Both the position numbers and the translations under genes were made by a program. This document shows, one piece after another, positions 31,269 through 39,574 of a stretch of DNA of 54,791 bases. Position 1 is the first letter of the stretch, and each line of letters opens with the position of its first letter. This DNA is from Christensenella sp. UBA4263 (GTDB lineage: Bacteria > Bacillota > Clostridia > Christensenellales > Aristaeellaceae), in the NCBI GenBank assembly GCA_002395225.1, contig DGWH01000032.1, forward strand, positions 1-54,791, in the 5' to 3' direction. The notes under the pieces were generated by a model. The model made no database searches. It was not told where the DNA came from and worked only from the letters and a program-made list of their open reading frames with translations.

Positions 31269-33965
31269 ATGGAAAATACGCCTTATGAAATCGTAGACAG
31301 CCCGGAAAAACTGGAGGAGGCAATCTCCCGTGTCCGCAAAGCACAGGAAGCCTACTCTCATTTCACACAGGAACAGGTTGACCGGATCTTCCTGGCTGCT
31401 GCCACGGCGGCAGATCAGGCACGCATCCCGCTTGCCCGGCTGGCGGTTGAGGAAACCGGCATGGGGATTGTTGAGGATAAGATCATCAAGAATCACTTTG
31501 CCAGCGAGTACATCTACAACGCCTACCGCGACACCAAAACCTGCGGGGTGATTGAGGAGGATGCCGCTGCCGGAATCCGGAAGTTTGCCGAGCCCATCGG
31601 CGTCATCGCGGCCGTGATTCCCACAACCAATCCCACCTCCACGGCCATTTTCAAGGCCCTGATCGCCCTGAAGACCCGCAACGGAATCATCTTCAGCCCC
31701 CATCCGCGTGCCCGGAAATCCACCATTGCCGCGGCCAGAACGGTGCTTGAGGCCGCCGTACGCGCAGGCGCACCGGAGGGAATCATCGGCTGGATTGATG
31801 TTCCGTCCCTTGAGATGACCAACACGCTCATGCGCGAGGCAGATATCATTCTGGCCACCGGCGGTCCCGGAATGGTCAAGGCCGCCTATTCCAGCGGAAA
31901 GCCGGCACTGGGCGTCGGCGCCGGCAATGTCCCTGCTGTGATCGATGACAGCGCTGACATTATTCTGGCCGTCAATTCCATCATCCATTCCAAAACCTTT
32001 GACAACGGCATGATCTGTGCCTCCGAGCAGTCCGTCATCGTTCTTGACTCCATTTATGAGGGCGTCCGTCATGAATTTGCCGCCCGGGGCTGCTGGTTCC
32101 TGCGTCCGGATGAGCTGAACAAGGTACGCAAAACCATTCTCATCAATGGCTCCCTTAACGCACGGATCGTGGGTCAGAGTGCCTGCCGGATTGCCGAGCT
32201 GGCCGGCGTCACCGTTCCGGAGGGGACCAAGATTCTCATCGGCGAGGTCGATTCGGTTGAGCTCAGCGAGGAGTTTGCCCACGAAAAGCTCTCACCTGTT
32301 CTGGCCATGTACCGGGCTTCTGACCTGGCGGATGCCTTTGCCAAGGCCGAACGTCTCATTGAGGACGGCGGATACGGCCACACCGCCTCCATCTACATGG
32401 ATACCCGGAAAAAGCCGGAGGTGCTCACCGAATTTGCCGAGCGCATGAAGACCTGCCGTATTGTCGTCAATACCCCAAGTTCTCACGGCGGCATCGGCGA
32501 TCTGTACAACTTCAAGCTTGCCCCCTCTCTTACCCTCGGCTGCGGCAGCTGGGGCGGCAATTCCGTCAGTGAAAACGTAGGCGTCAAGCACCTGCTCAAT
32601 ATCAAGACGGTCGCTGAAAGGAGAGAGAACATGCTTTGGTTCCGTGCACCTCAGAAAGTGTATATCAAACAGGGCTGTCTGGCCCCGGCACTGGAGGAGC
32701 TCCGGGTGTCCATGGGCAGAAAAAGAGCCTTTATCGTCACCGACAACTTCCTTTATCACAACGGCAATGCCCGGCCGATTACCGACAAACTCCAGGCCAT
32801 GGGCATGGAAACCGCCTGTTTCTTTGATGTCGAGCCGGACCCGACGCTGGCCTGTGCCCGGCGCGGTGCCGAACAGATGCGCACCTTTGCCCCGGATGTC
32901 ATCATCGCCCTGGGCGGCGGCAGTGCCATGGACGCTGCCAAAATCATGTGGGTCCTGTACGAACATCCCGAAGTGGATTTCATGGACATGGCCATGCGCT
33001 TCATGGACATCCGCAAGCGGATCTACACGTTCCCGCACATGGGAGACAAGGCCGTCTTTGTGGCCATCCCCACCTCCGCCGGAACCGGCAGTGAGGTCAC
33101 ACCCTTTGCCGTCATCACCGATGAAAGCACCGGCGTCAAGTATCCGCTGGCCGACTATGAACTCATGCCCAATATGGCCATCATCGACACCGACTTCCAC
33201 ATGACCGCACCAAAAGGCCTGACCGCCGCCTCCGGAATTGATGCCGTTACCCATGCCCTTGAGGCCTACGCCTCCATGATGGCCACCGATTACACCGATG
33301 CCCTGGCCCTGCGTGCGCTGAAGGTGATTTTTGCCTATCTGCCCCGTGCCTATGACGAGGGACAGACCGATGTGGAAGCGCGGGAAAAGATGGCCAATGC
33401 CGCCACCATGGCCGGCATGGCGTTCGCCAACGCTTTCCTGGGTGTCTGCCATTCCATGGCGCACAAGCTCGGTGCGTTCCATCATATTCCCCACGGCATC
33501 GCCAATGCCCTGATGATTGAAGAAGTTCTCCGTTTCAACGCCGCCGAGGTGCCCTCCAAAATGGGAACCTTCCCGCAGTATGATCATCCCCATACCCTGG
33601 CCCGCTATGCCGAGGTTGCTGAGTCGCTGGGCATCCGGGGCACATCGGATGAGGAAAAGCTGGAGGGACTCATTGAAAAGATCAATGCCCTCAAAGCCCG
33701 CATCGGCATCAAGCCCACGATCCGTGATTATGTGCCGGATGAGAAGGATTTTCTGGATCGCCTGGATGCCATGGTGGAACAGGCGTTTGATGATCAGTGC
33801 ACCGGCGCCAATCCCCGCTATCCGCTGATGAGCGAGATCCGCCAGATGTACCTGAACGCCTATTACGGCAACGCCCATTTCACCGAGATGGCAAGGCCCA
33901 CAGAGGCAGACATTGAAACCTATACGGATGACCCGGCAAAGAAGGCTTATCGTCCGAAGCACTGA
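31269..33965 (+). CDS. adhE: Bifunctional acetaldehyde-CoA / alcohol dehydrogenase AdhE
   Basis: GAGG ten bases upstream favours the ATG at 31269 (898 residues) over the one at 31260. The N-terminal CoA-acylating aldehyde dehydrogenase (1-440) has PIGVIAAVIPTTNPTSTAIF and the catalytic Cys in FDNGMICASEQSVIV (about 245). The C-terminal iron-dependent alcohol dehydrogenase (450-870) has GGGSAMDAAKIMW, PTSAGTGSEVTPFAVI and the metal-binding His residues in HSMAHKLGAFHHIPHG. It reduces acetyl-CoA to ethanol, regenerating two NAD+, and forms cytoplasmic spirosomes. The Rex operator in its promoter fits. It starts the long rightward redox gene series. Confidence 0.97.
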   Translation: MENTPYEIVDSPEKLEEAISRVRKAQEAYSHFTQEQVDRIFLAAATAADQARIPLARLAVEETGMGIVEDKIIKNHFASEYIYNAYRDTKTCGVIEEDAAAGIRKFAEPIGVIAAVIPTTNPTSTAIFKALIALKTRNGIIFSPHPRARKSTIAAARTVLEAAVRAGAPEGIIGWIDVPSLEMTNTLMREADIILATGGPGMVKAAYSSGKPALGVGAGNVPAVIDDSADIILAVNSIIHSKTFDNGMICASEQSVIVLDSIYEGVRHEFAARGCWFLRPDELNKVRKTILINGSLNARIVGQSACRIAELAGVTVPEGTKILIGEVDSVELSEEFAHEKLSPVLAMYRASDLADAFAKAERLIEDGGYGHTASIYMDTRKKPEVLTEFAERMKTCRIVVNTPSSHGGIGDLYNFKLAPSLTLGCGSWGGNSVSENVGVKHLLNIKTVAERRENMLWFRAPQKVYIKQGCLAPALEELRVSMGRKRAFIVTDNFLYHNGNARPITDKLQAMGMETACFFDVEPDPTLACARRGAEQMRTFAPDVIIALGGGSAMDAAKIMWVLYEHPEVDFMDMAMRFMDIRKRIYTFPHMGDKAVFVAIPTSAGTGSEVTPFAVITDESTGVKYPLADYELMPNMAIIDTDFHMTAPKGLTAASGIDAVTHALEAYASMMATDYTDALALRALKVIFAYLPRAYDEGQTDVEAREKMANAATMAGMAFANAFLGVCHSMAHKLGAFHHIPHGIANALMIEEVLRFNAAEVPSKMGTFPQYDHPHTLARYAEVAESLGIRGTSDEEKLEGLIEKINALKARIGIKPTIRDYVPDEKDFLDRLDAMVEQAFDDQCTGANPRYPLMSEIRQMYLNAYYGNAHFTEMARPTEADIETYTDDPAKKAYRPKH

Positions 33966-33974
33966 CCTGCGGAA

Positions 33975-34017
33975 CCCGGGAGTGACCCTGACGCTTTGCG
34001 GCAGGGCCACTCCCGGG
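33975..34017. repeat. Strong intergenic hairpin after adhE
   Basis: Arms CCCGGGAGTGACCCTG and CAGGGCCACTCCCGGG (one mismatch) enclose an 11-base loop. No U tract follows, so it is more likely an RNA-stabilising or processing hairpin than a terminator. The right half resembles the GCGACAGGGCCGCTCC part of the repeat family near 14.9 kb. Confidence 0.6.
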
Positions 34018-34073
34018 CCGCTGAAAAACCGGTTCAGGCAAATGACCAACAGTGAGGAAGAGGAAGAACGAAA

Positions 34074-34823
34074 ATGAATCTGGATCGAGTAATTGCCGTT
34101 CGCAATACAAAGACGGTTTACAGGGACGGAAACCGCTGCATCAAGGTATTTGATGAGCATTATTCCAAAGCGGACGTCCTGAATGAGGCGCTGAATCTGG
34201 CCAGGATTGAGGAAACTGACCTGCATGTGCCAGCGCTGCTTGAGGTGTGCACCATTGAGGGAAAATGGGCCATCATCACCGAATACATCAAGGGGAAAAC
34301 CCTCACCCAGCTCATGGAAGAGCATCCGGATGATAAAAACCGGTACATCGAACAGCTGGTTGACCTGCAGCTGATGGTTCAGAGCAAACACTGCCCGATG
34401 CTGGGCAAGCTGAAAGATAAAATGGCGAGGAAAATCGCCGCCGCGGATCTGGATGCCACTACCCGGTATGACCTCCATACGCGCCTTGAGGGCATGCCAA
34501 CGCACAACAAGATCTGCCACGGAGATTTCCGTCCGTCCAACGTGATCATCGCCGAAGACGGCACGCCGTACATCATCGACTGGAGTCACGTTACCCAGGG
34601 AAACGCCTCCGCCGATGCGGCCCGCACCTACCTGCTGTTCTGTCTCAAGGGGGACGAGGAAGGGGCCAATACCTATCTGGACCTGTTCTGCCAGAAGAGC
34701 GGAACGGCCCGCACCTATGTACAGAAGTGGATGCCCATCGTCGCCGCCTCCCAGTCCGTCAAGGGAAATCCCGCTGAGCGTGAGTTCCTGCTGAACTGGG
34801 CCAGCGTTGTTGAATACCAGTAA
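34074..34823 (+). CDS. APH/choline-kinase-fold phosphotransferase
   Basis: The 249-residue kinase-like protein has the catalytic loop ICHGDFRPSNVIIAED (about 140-155) and the metal-binding IIDWSHV (about 163), with an N-lobe KVFDEHY and hinge ITEYIKGKTL (about 65-75). This is the protein-kinase-like fold of aminoglycoside, choline and homoserine kinases; the substrate is not predictable. It has GAGGAAGAGGAA ahead of the ATG. It is placed between adhE and the hydrogenase-related genes and may be co-transcribed with them; why a small-molecule kinase belongs there is not clear. Confidence 0.85.
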   Translation: MNLDRVIAVRNTKTVYRDGNRCIKVFDEHYSKADVLNEALNLARIEETDLHVPALLEVCTIEGKWAIITEYIKGKTLTQLMEEHPDDKNRYIEQLVDLQLMVQSKHCPMLGKLKDKMARKIAAADLDATTRYDLHTRLEGMPTHNKICHGDFRPSNVIIAEDGTPYIIDWSHVTQGNASADAARTYLLFCLKGDEEGANTYLDLFCQKSGTARTYVQKWMPIVAASQSVKGNPAEREFLLNWASVVEYQ

Positions 34824-34854
34824 AGGCCTGTCCGCCCTGACGGGCATGCCTTTT
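34823..34854 (+). terminator. Weak terminator or attenuator ahead of the hydrogenase genes
   Basis: Imperfect 12-bp arms (34823-34834 and 34841-34852) are followed by TTTTGC. It could separate the adhE part of the operon from the hydrogenase part or only reduce read-through. Confidence 0.5.
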
Positions 34855-34886
34855 GCAATATCGAACCTGAGGAGGGAGAAATCATT

Positions 34887-35126
34887 ATGAAAGTCACTGT
34901 GTGTATCGGCTCATCCTGCCACCTGAAGGGATCCCGTCCCGTCGTCGAGCAGCTGCAGGCCCTTGTCGCCCAGAATCAGCTGAGTGACAAGGTTGACCTG
35001 GGCGGCACGTTCTGCCTGGGGCACTGCCAGCAGGGGGTCTGCGTGACCGTCGACGGCGAACTGTATTCCGTCAGTCCGGAAACGGTCACGGATTTCTTTA
35101 ATGCGCATATCTTAAACAAAGCCTGA
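34887..35126 (+). CDS. Thioredoxin-fold [2Fe-2S] ferredoxin, NuoE-like
   Basis: The 79-residue protein has the four cysteines of the NuoE/HydC C-terminal domain: CIGSSCHLKG (about 6-15) and FCLGHCQQGVC (about 42-52), with GSRPVVEQLQAL between and VDGELYSVSPETV after. It should bind one [2Fe-2S] cluster. A free-standing domain of this kind is found beside sensory [FeFe]-hydrogenases, where it may exchange electrons with the HydS-like protein encoded next. GAGGAGGGAG precedes the ATG. It is the first gene of the hydrogenase cluster. Confidence 0.9.
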   Translation: MKVTVCIGSSCHLKGSRPVVEQLQALVAQNQLSDKVDLGGTFCLGHCQQGVCVTVDGELYSVSPETVTDFFNAHILNKA

Positions 35127-35220
35127 TGCACTGCACTGACCGCGGAAAAGCGTCCAATTTCTGCGTTCAGTGCGTTTGCCGTATGTCCCCCAAAACTACA
35201 TCATGATGGGAGAAAAAAAC

Positions 35221-36897
35221 TTGCCAAACTGTCTTACATTCAAAAAATCCAACTGCAAGAACTGCTATAAGTGTATCCGGCACTGTCCGGTCAAATCCAT
35301 TCGGTTTTCCGGAAACCAGGCACACATCATCGGCAATGAGTGCATTCTCTGCGGACACTGCTTTGTGGTGTGCCCCCAGAATGCCAAGGAAATCGTCAAC
35401 GACACTGAACGGGTTCGCGTCATGCTGCAGAGCGGTGAGAAGGTCTATGTAAGCCTCGCGCCGTCCTTTATCGCCAACTATCAGGGGGTTGGCATCGAAT
35501 CCATGCGCGCCGCGCTCAAAAAACTGGGCTTTTGCGATGTGGAGGAAACTGCACTGGGTGCCACGCTGGTCAAGCGGGAATACGACCGTATTCTCAGGGA
35601 AGAAAAGCGCGACGTCCTCATCTCCTCCTGCTGCCACTCCATCAACCTGCTGATTCAGAAATACTTCCCGAACTGTCTGCCCTATCTGGCCGATGTCCTC
35701 TCCCCCATGCAGGCGCACTGCCAGGACATCAAGCAGCGTCACCCGGATGCCAAATGCGTGTTCATCGGCCCGTGCGTTGCCAAGAAGGATGAGGCAGAAT
35801 ATTACGCCGGCCTGGTGGATGCGGTTCTGACCTTTGAGGAACTGACCGAATGGCTGAAAGCCGAGAATATCTCACTTGAGCAGGACATCACAAAGGATCC
35901 GGAAAGCCTGGCACGCTTTTTCCCGACCACCGGCGGCATCCTCAAGACCATGGCAAAGGATCAGCCGGAATACACCTATATGGCCATGGACGGCGTTGAA
36001 AACTGCATCTCCGCGCTGCAGGACATTGAGCGCGGGGAGATTCACCACTGCTTCATCGAAATGTCCGCCTGTGTGGGCAGCTGCATCGGCGGACCGGTCA
36101 TGGAAAAGTTCCACCGCAGTCCTGTCCGTGATTATCTGGCGGTAGCCGGCTATGCCGGCGACCGGGATTTTGACATTGCACAGCCGGAGATCCGCGAAAT
36201 CCGGAAGCATTTTGAAACCATTGAACACCGCGCCGCCATGCCCTCCGAGACGGAAATTCAGAACATCCTGCGCGAGATGGGCAAGTTCAAGCCCAGCCAG
36301 GAACTGAACTGCGGTTCCTGCGGATACAACACCTGCCGCGAAAAAGCCGTTGCCATTTATCAGGGAAAAGCGGAAATCTCCATGTGTCTGCCCTATCTCA
36401 TGGGCAAGGCCGAGGCGGTGACCGATACCATTTCCCGGAACTCGCCCAACGGCATCCTGATGCTCAACGACCAGCTGGAGGTTCAGCAGATCAACCCGGC
36501 TGCTCTTCATCTCCTGCATCTGCGCTCGGCCAGCGACATTTTGGGGGATCAGGTCATCCGCATTCTGGATCCGGCCCCGTTCCTCAAAGTCAAAAACACC
36601 GGCCGCGGCATCTACAACGAACGGACTTATCTGGCGGAATACAACTGCTATGTCGACCAGACCATCGTGCTGGCGGAGGAAGGGCGCATGCTGCTGTGCA
36701 TCATGCGGGATGTGAGTCGAGAGGAAGAGTCCCGCATCGAACGGGAGGAAATCAGCCGCCAGACCGCTGAGGTGGCGGACAAGGTGGTTGACAAGCAGAT
36801 GCGCATCGTCCAGGAAATCGCCTCCCTGCTGGGCGAAACCGCAGCTGAAACCAAAATCGCACTGACCAAACTGAAGGAGTCGATCCGAAATGAATGA
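35221..36897 (+). CDS. HydS-like sensory [FeFe]-hydrogenase-family protein with PAS domain
   Basis: I prefer the TTG at 35221 because GGGAGA sits seven bases upstream (558 residues); ATGs at 35203 and 35206 have no such site. Two [4Fe-4S] ferredoxin motifs (NCKNCYKCIRHCP and CILCGHCFVVCP) precede the hydrogenase core with the three H-cluster segments in divergent form: ISSCCHSINLL, FIGPCVAKKDE and MSACVGSCIGG. A further [4Fe-4S] motif, NCGSCGYNTCREKA (about 365), is followed by a PAS domain (about 400-510) and a C-terminal coiled coil. Group C hydrogenases with this layout are thought to sense hydrogen or redox state. It overlaps the SpoIIE phosphatase gene by eight bases. Confidence 0.92.
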   Translation: MPNCLTFKKSNCKNCYKCIRHCPVKSIRFSGNQAHIIGNECILCGHCFVVCPQNAKEIVNDTERVRVMLQSGEKVYVSLAPSFIANYQGVGIESMRAALKKLGFCDVEETALGATLVKREYDRILREEKRDVLISSCCHSINLLIQKYFPNCLPYLADVLSPMQAHCQDIKQRHPDAKCVFIGPCVAKKDEAEYYAGLVDAVLTFEELTEWLKAENISLEQDITKDPESLARFFPTTGGILKTMAKDQPEYTYMAMDGVENCISALQDIERGEIHHCFIEMSACVGSCIGGPVMEKFHRSPVRDYLAVAGYAGDRDFDIAQPEIREIRKHFETIEHRAAMPSETEIQNILREMGKFKPSQELNCGSCGYNTCREKAVAIYQGKAEISMCLPYLMGKAEAVTDTISRNSPNGILMLNDQLEVQQINPAALHLLHLRSASDILGDQVIRILDPAPFLKVKNTGRGIYNERTYLAEYNCYVDQTIVLAEEGRMLLCIMRDVSREEESRIEREEISRQTAEVADKVVDKQMRIVQEIASLLGETAAETKIALTKLKESIRNE

Positions 36898-38062
36898 TTT
36901 ATGCTGTGACATCGGCTTCCGAAGCATTAACCATGCAGGCGAACAGCTCTGCGGCGATCACGTCGACGTCGTCGAACAGGAAGACGGTTCCACCGTCATG
37001 GTGCTGGCCGACGGTCTGGGCAGCGGCGTCAAGGCCAGCATTCTCTCCACCCTGACCTCCAAAATCATTTCCACCATGCTTGCCGCCGGCCTCTCACTGG
37101 ATGAATGCGTCAAAACCATCGCCCAGACCCTTCCGGTCTGTTCCGTCCGCGGTGTCGCCTATTCCACCTTCACCATTATCCGCCTGATTCAGAACCGGGC
37201 CGCGGAAATCATCCAGTACGACAATCCCCATGTCATCATCCTGCGGGATGACAGCAACTGGGATTATCCGAAGACGGAGAGCATCATTGAAGGAAAGAAA
37301 ATCTACCGTTCCATGATCCGTCTTCAGGAAAACGACGTGTTCATCGCCATGAGCGACGGATGCCCCCATGCCGGCATCGGGCTCAGTTACAATTTCGGCT
37401 GGAAGCGTGAGGATATCATCTCGTACATGGAAGCGATGAACCTGTGCGGATATACGGCCAAAACCCTTTCCACCGTCCTGATCGACGAGGTCAACCGCCT
37501 GTATGGCGGGGAACCCGGCGACGATGCCACCGCCTGCGTCGTCAAGGTCCGCAAGCGTGTTCCCATGAACATTCTTTTCGGCCCGCCTTCCAACAGAGAT
37601 GATGCCAGCCGGATGATGAGCCTCTTCTTTTCCAAGGAAGGCAAGCACATCATCTGCGGCGGCACCACCTCAACCATCGCCGCAAAATACCTGAACCGTC
37701 CCCTGGTTGCCTCCCTCGACTTTGAAAGCAGTGACATTCCGCCCATCGCCTCCATTGAGGGGGTTGACCTTGTCACCGAGGGCGTCATCACGGTCAACCG
37801 CGTCGTTGAATACGCGAAGGACTATGTCGAGGACAATAAGCGGTACGATGAATGGAGCAACAAGAAAGACGGCGCAGCACGGATCAGCCGGCTGCTTTTC
37901 GAGGAGGCGACCGACATCAGCTTCTACGTGGGCCGCGCGGTGAATCCGGCGCATCAGAATCCGGACCTGCCCATCAATTTCAATATTAAAATGAACCTTG
38001 TCCAGGAACTTTCCAAATCGCTCATCCAGATGGGCAAACGCGTCAAGGTCAGCTATTTCTGA
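36890..38062 (+). CDS. SpoIIE/PP2C-type Ser/Thr phosphatase
   Basis: The ATG at 36890 (AAGGAG ten bases upstream) gives 390 residues. The phosphatase core (1-220) has the metal-binding acidic motifs CGDHVDVVE, VLADGLGSGVKAS, FIAMSDGCPHAGIG and PGDDATACVV, typical of the SpoIIE branch of PP2C enzymes. The C-terminal 160 residues (from about 225) form a separate alpha/beta domain with HIICGGTTSTIAAKYL, not a known output module to me. Phosphatases of this type follow sensory hydrogenases in several anaerobes and are believed to carry the signal by dephosphorylating a target. Eight bases separate it from the hydrogenase gene. Confidence 0.92.
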   Translation: MNDLCCDIGFRSINHAGEQLCGDHVDVVEQEDGSTVMVLADGLGSGVKASILSTLTSKIISTMLAAGLSLDECVKTIAQTLPVCSVRGVAYSTFTIIRLIQNRAAEIIQYDNPHVIILRDDSNWDYPKTESIIEGKKIYRSMIRLQENDVFIAMSDGCPHAGIGLSYNFGWKREDIISYMEAMNLCGYTAKTLSTVLIDEVNRLYGGEPGDDATACVVKVRKRVPMNILFGPPSNRDDASRMMSLFFSKEGKHIICGGTTSTIAAKYLNRPLVASLDFESSDIPPIASIEGVDLVTEGVITVNRVVEYAKDYVEDNKRYDEWSNKKDGAARISRLLFEEATDISFYVGRAVNPAHQNPDLPINFNIKMNLVQELSKSLIQMGKRVKVSYF

Positions 38063-38070
38063 GGTGAATT

Positions 38071-39495
38071 ATGGCAAAATTCGATACAAAAGTCCAGCTG
38101 CTGAAATACAAGGTACTCAAAGAGGTGGCCCGGCTGGCCTGGAAAGACCAGCTTCTTGACCACGTCATGGACATTCCCAAAACCATTGTTCCCGGCAAAA
38201 CACCCACCATGCGCTGCTGCGTGTACAAGGAGCGTGCCATTCTGGCCGAACGGGTCAAACTGGCCATGGGCGGCAATGCCGAGGAACCCCACGTCATCCA
38301 GGTCATTGATATCGCCTGTGACGACTGTCCGGCCTCCGGCTATGAGGTAACCGACTCCTGCCGCGGCTGTCTTGCCCACCGCTGCGAGCAGGCCTGCCGC
38401 CGGGGTGCGATCTCCTTTGATCACAATCACACCGCCCACATCGACAAGTCCAAGTGCGTGGAATGCGGCCAGTGCGCCAAGGTCTGCCCCTACAGCGCCA
38501 TCGCCAACCGCAAGCGTCCCTGTCAGAACGCCTGCAAAATCAAGGCCATCTCCATTACCGAGGACAATGCCGCCTCCATTGATCATGAGAAGTGCATTTC
38601 CTGCGGCGCCTGTGTTTATCAGTGTCCGTTCGGCGCCATCACGGACAAGTCCTACATTCTGAACGTCATTGATTTCATCAAGCGGAGCGAGGGGAATACC
38701 AAATACCGCACCTATGCGCTGGTCGCCCCCTCCATTTCCAGCCAGTTCTCCGAGGTCAAGCTGGGTCAGGTCATCTCCGGCCTCAAGGCACTGGGCTTCC
38801 ACACCGTTGTGGAGGCCGCCCTCGGTGCGGATATGGTCGCCAATCTTGAATGCCAGGAGCTGGCGGAAAAGGGCTTCCTGACCTCCTCCTGCTGTCCGGC
38901 CTTTGTGCGCTACATCAAGACCGCCTTCCCCAGCCTGACCGAACACATTTCCCATAATCTTTCCCCGATGGGAGCCCTTGCCAAATACATGAAGGAACAC
39001 GATCCGACAGCCAAAATCGTGTTCATCGGGCCCTGCACGGCCAAGAAGATGGAAGTGCAGCTGGACACGGTCCGCCCCTATGTCAACGCTGCCATGACCT
39101 TTGAGGAGCTCCAGGCACTGTTTGACAGCCGGGACATTGACCTTGCCTCCCTTGAGGAAGATGTCCTTGACAACGCCTCCTACTTCGGGCGCATTTTCGC
39201 GCGGAGCGGCGGACTTTCAGATGCCGTTGCCGAGGGGCTCAAGGAACACAACCTCACCGATTTTGAATACACCCCCTGTGTGTGCAACGGCATTGAGGAA
39301 TGCCGTGCCGCCCTGCTGAAACTGAGTCACAACGCCCTCAAGGCCAACTTCATCGAGGGCATGGCCTGTATCGATGGCTGCATCGGCGGTGCCGGCTGTC
39401 TCACCCACGGTGAGAAGAACAAGGCCGAGGTCGATAAATACGGCCGGCAGGCACTTGAGAAAACCATTTCAGACGCGGTTTCCATCCTCGGATAA
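38071..39495 (+). CDS. Monomeric [FeFe]-hydrogenase, group B-like
   Basis: The 474-residue protein has an N-terminal region with several cysteine clusters (CDDCPASGYEVTDSCRGC, CEQACRRG, CVECGQCAKVCP, CISCGACVYQCP), enough for three to four [4Fe-4S] clusters. The H-cluster domain has TSSCCPAFVRYIK (group A usually TSCCPGW), FIGPCTAKKMEV and EGMACIDGCIGGAGC. These variants match the poorly studied group B of fermenters. It likely evolves or oxidises hydrogen using ferredoxin in the cytoplasm. GAGGTG precedes the ATG, and a strong terminator ends the operon. Maturases HydEFG are not encoded here. Confidence 0.93.
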   Translation: MAKFDTKVQLLKYKVLKEVARLAWKDQLLDHVMDIPKTIVPGKTPTMRCCVYKERAILAERVKLAMGGNAEEPHVIQVIDIACDDCPASGYEVTDSCRGCLAHRCEQACRRGAISFDHNHTAHIDKSKCVECGQCAKVCPYSAIANRKRPCQNACKIKAISITEDNAASIDHEKCISCGACVYQCPFGAITDKSYILNVIDFIKRSEGNTKYRTYALVAPSISSQFSEVKLGQVISGLKALGFHTVVEAALGADMVANLECQELAEKGFLTSSCCPAFVRYIKTAFPSLTEHISHNLSPMGALAKYMKEHDPTAKIVFIGPCTAKKMEVQLDTVRPYVNAAMTFEELQALFDSRDIDLASLEEDVLDNASYFGRIFARSGGLSDAVAEGLKEHNLTDFEYTPCVCNGIEECRAALLKLSHNALKANFIEGMACIDGCIGGAGCLTHGEKNKAEVDKYGRQALEKTISDAVSILG

Positions 39496-39499
39496 CGAC

Positions 39500-39529
39500 A
39501 AAAAAGCTGCAGGTCTCTGCAGCTTTTTT
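39500..39529. terminator. Bidirectional terminator after the hydrogenase gene
   Basis: AAAAAAGCTGCAG and CTGCAGCTTTTTT form a 13-bp stem with a 4-base loop, shared by the convergent hydrogenase and aldo/keto reductase genes. Confidence 0.92.
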
Positions 39530-39574
39530 CATTATCCGGTCTGGTTCCCCTCTGCCATTTCCGGCAGGCAGGGC

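Noticed and set aside
32292..34847. 851-codon open frame opposite adhE
   Set aside because: It arises from the strong codon bias of adhE; it spans two real genes and shows no domain.
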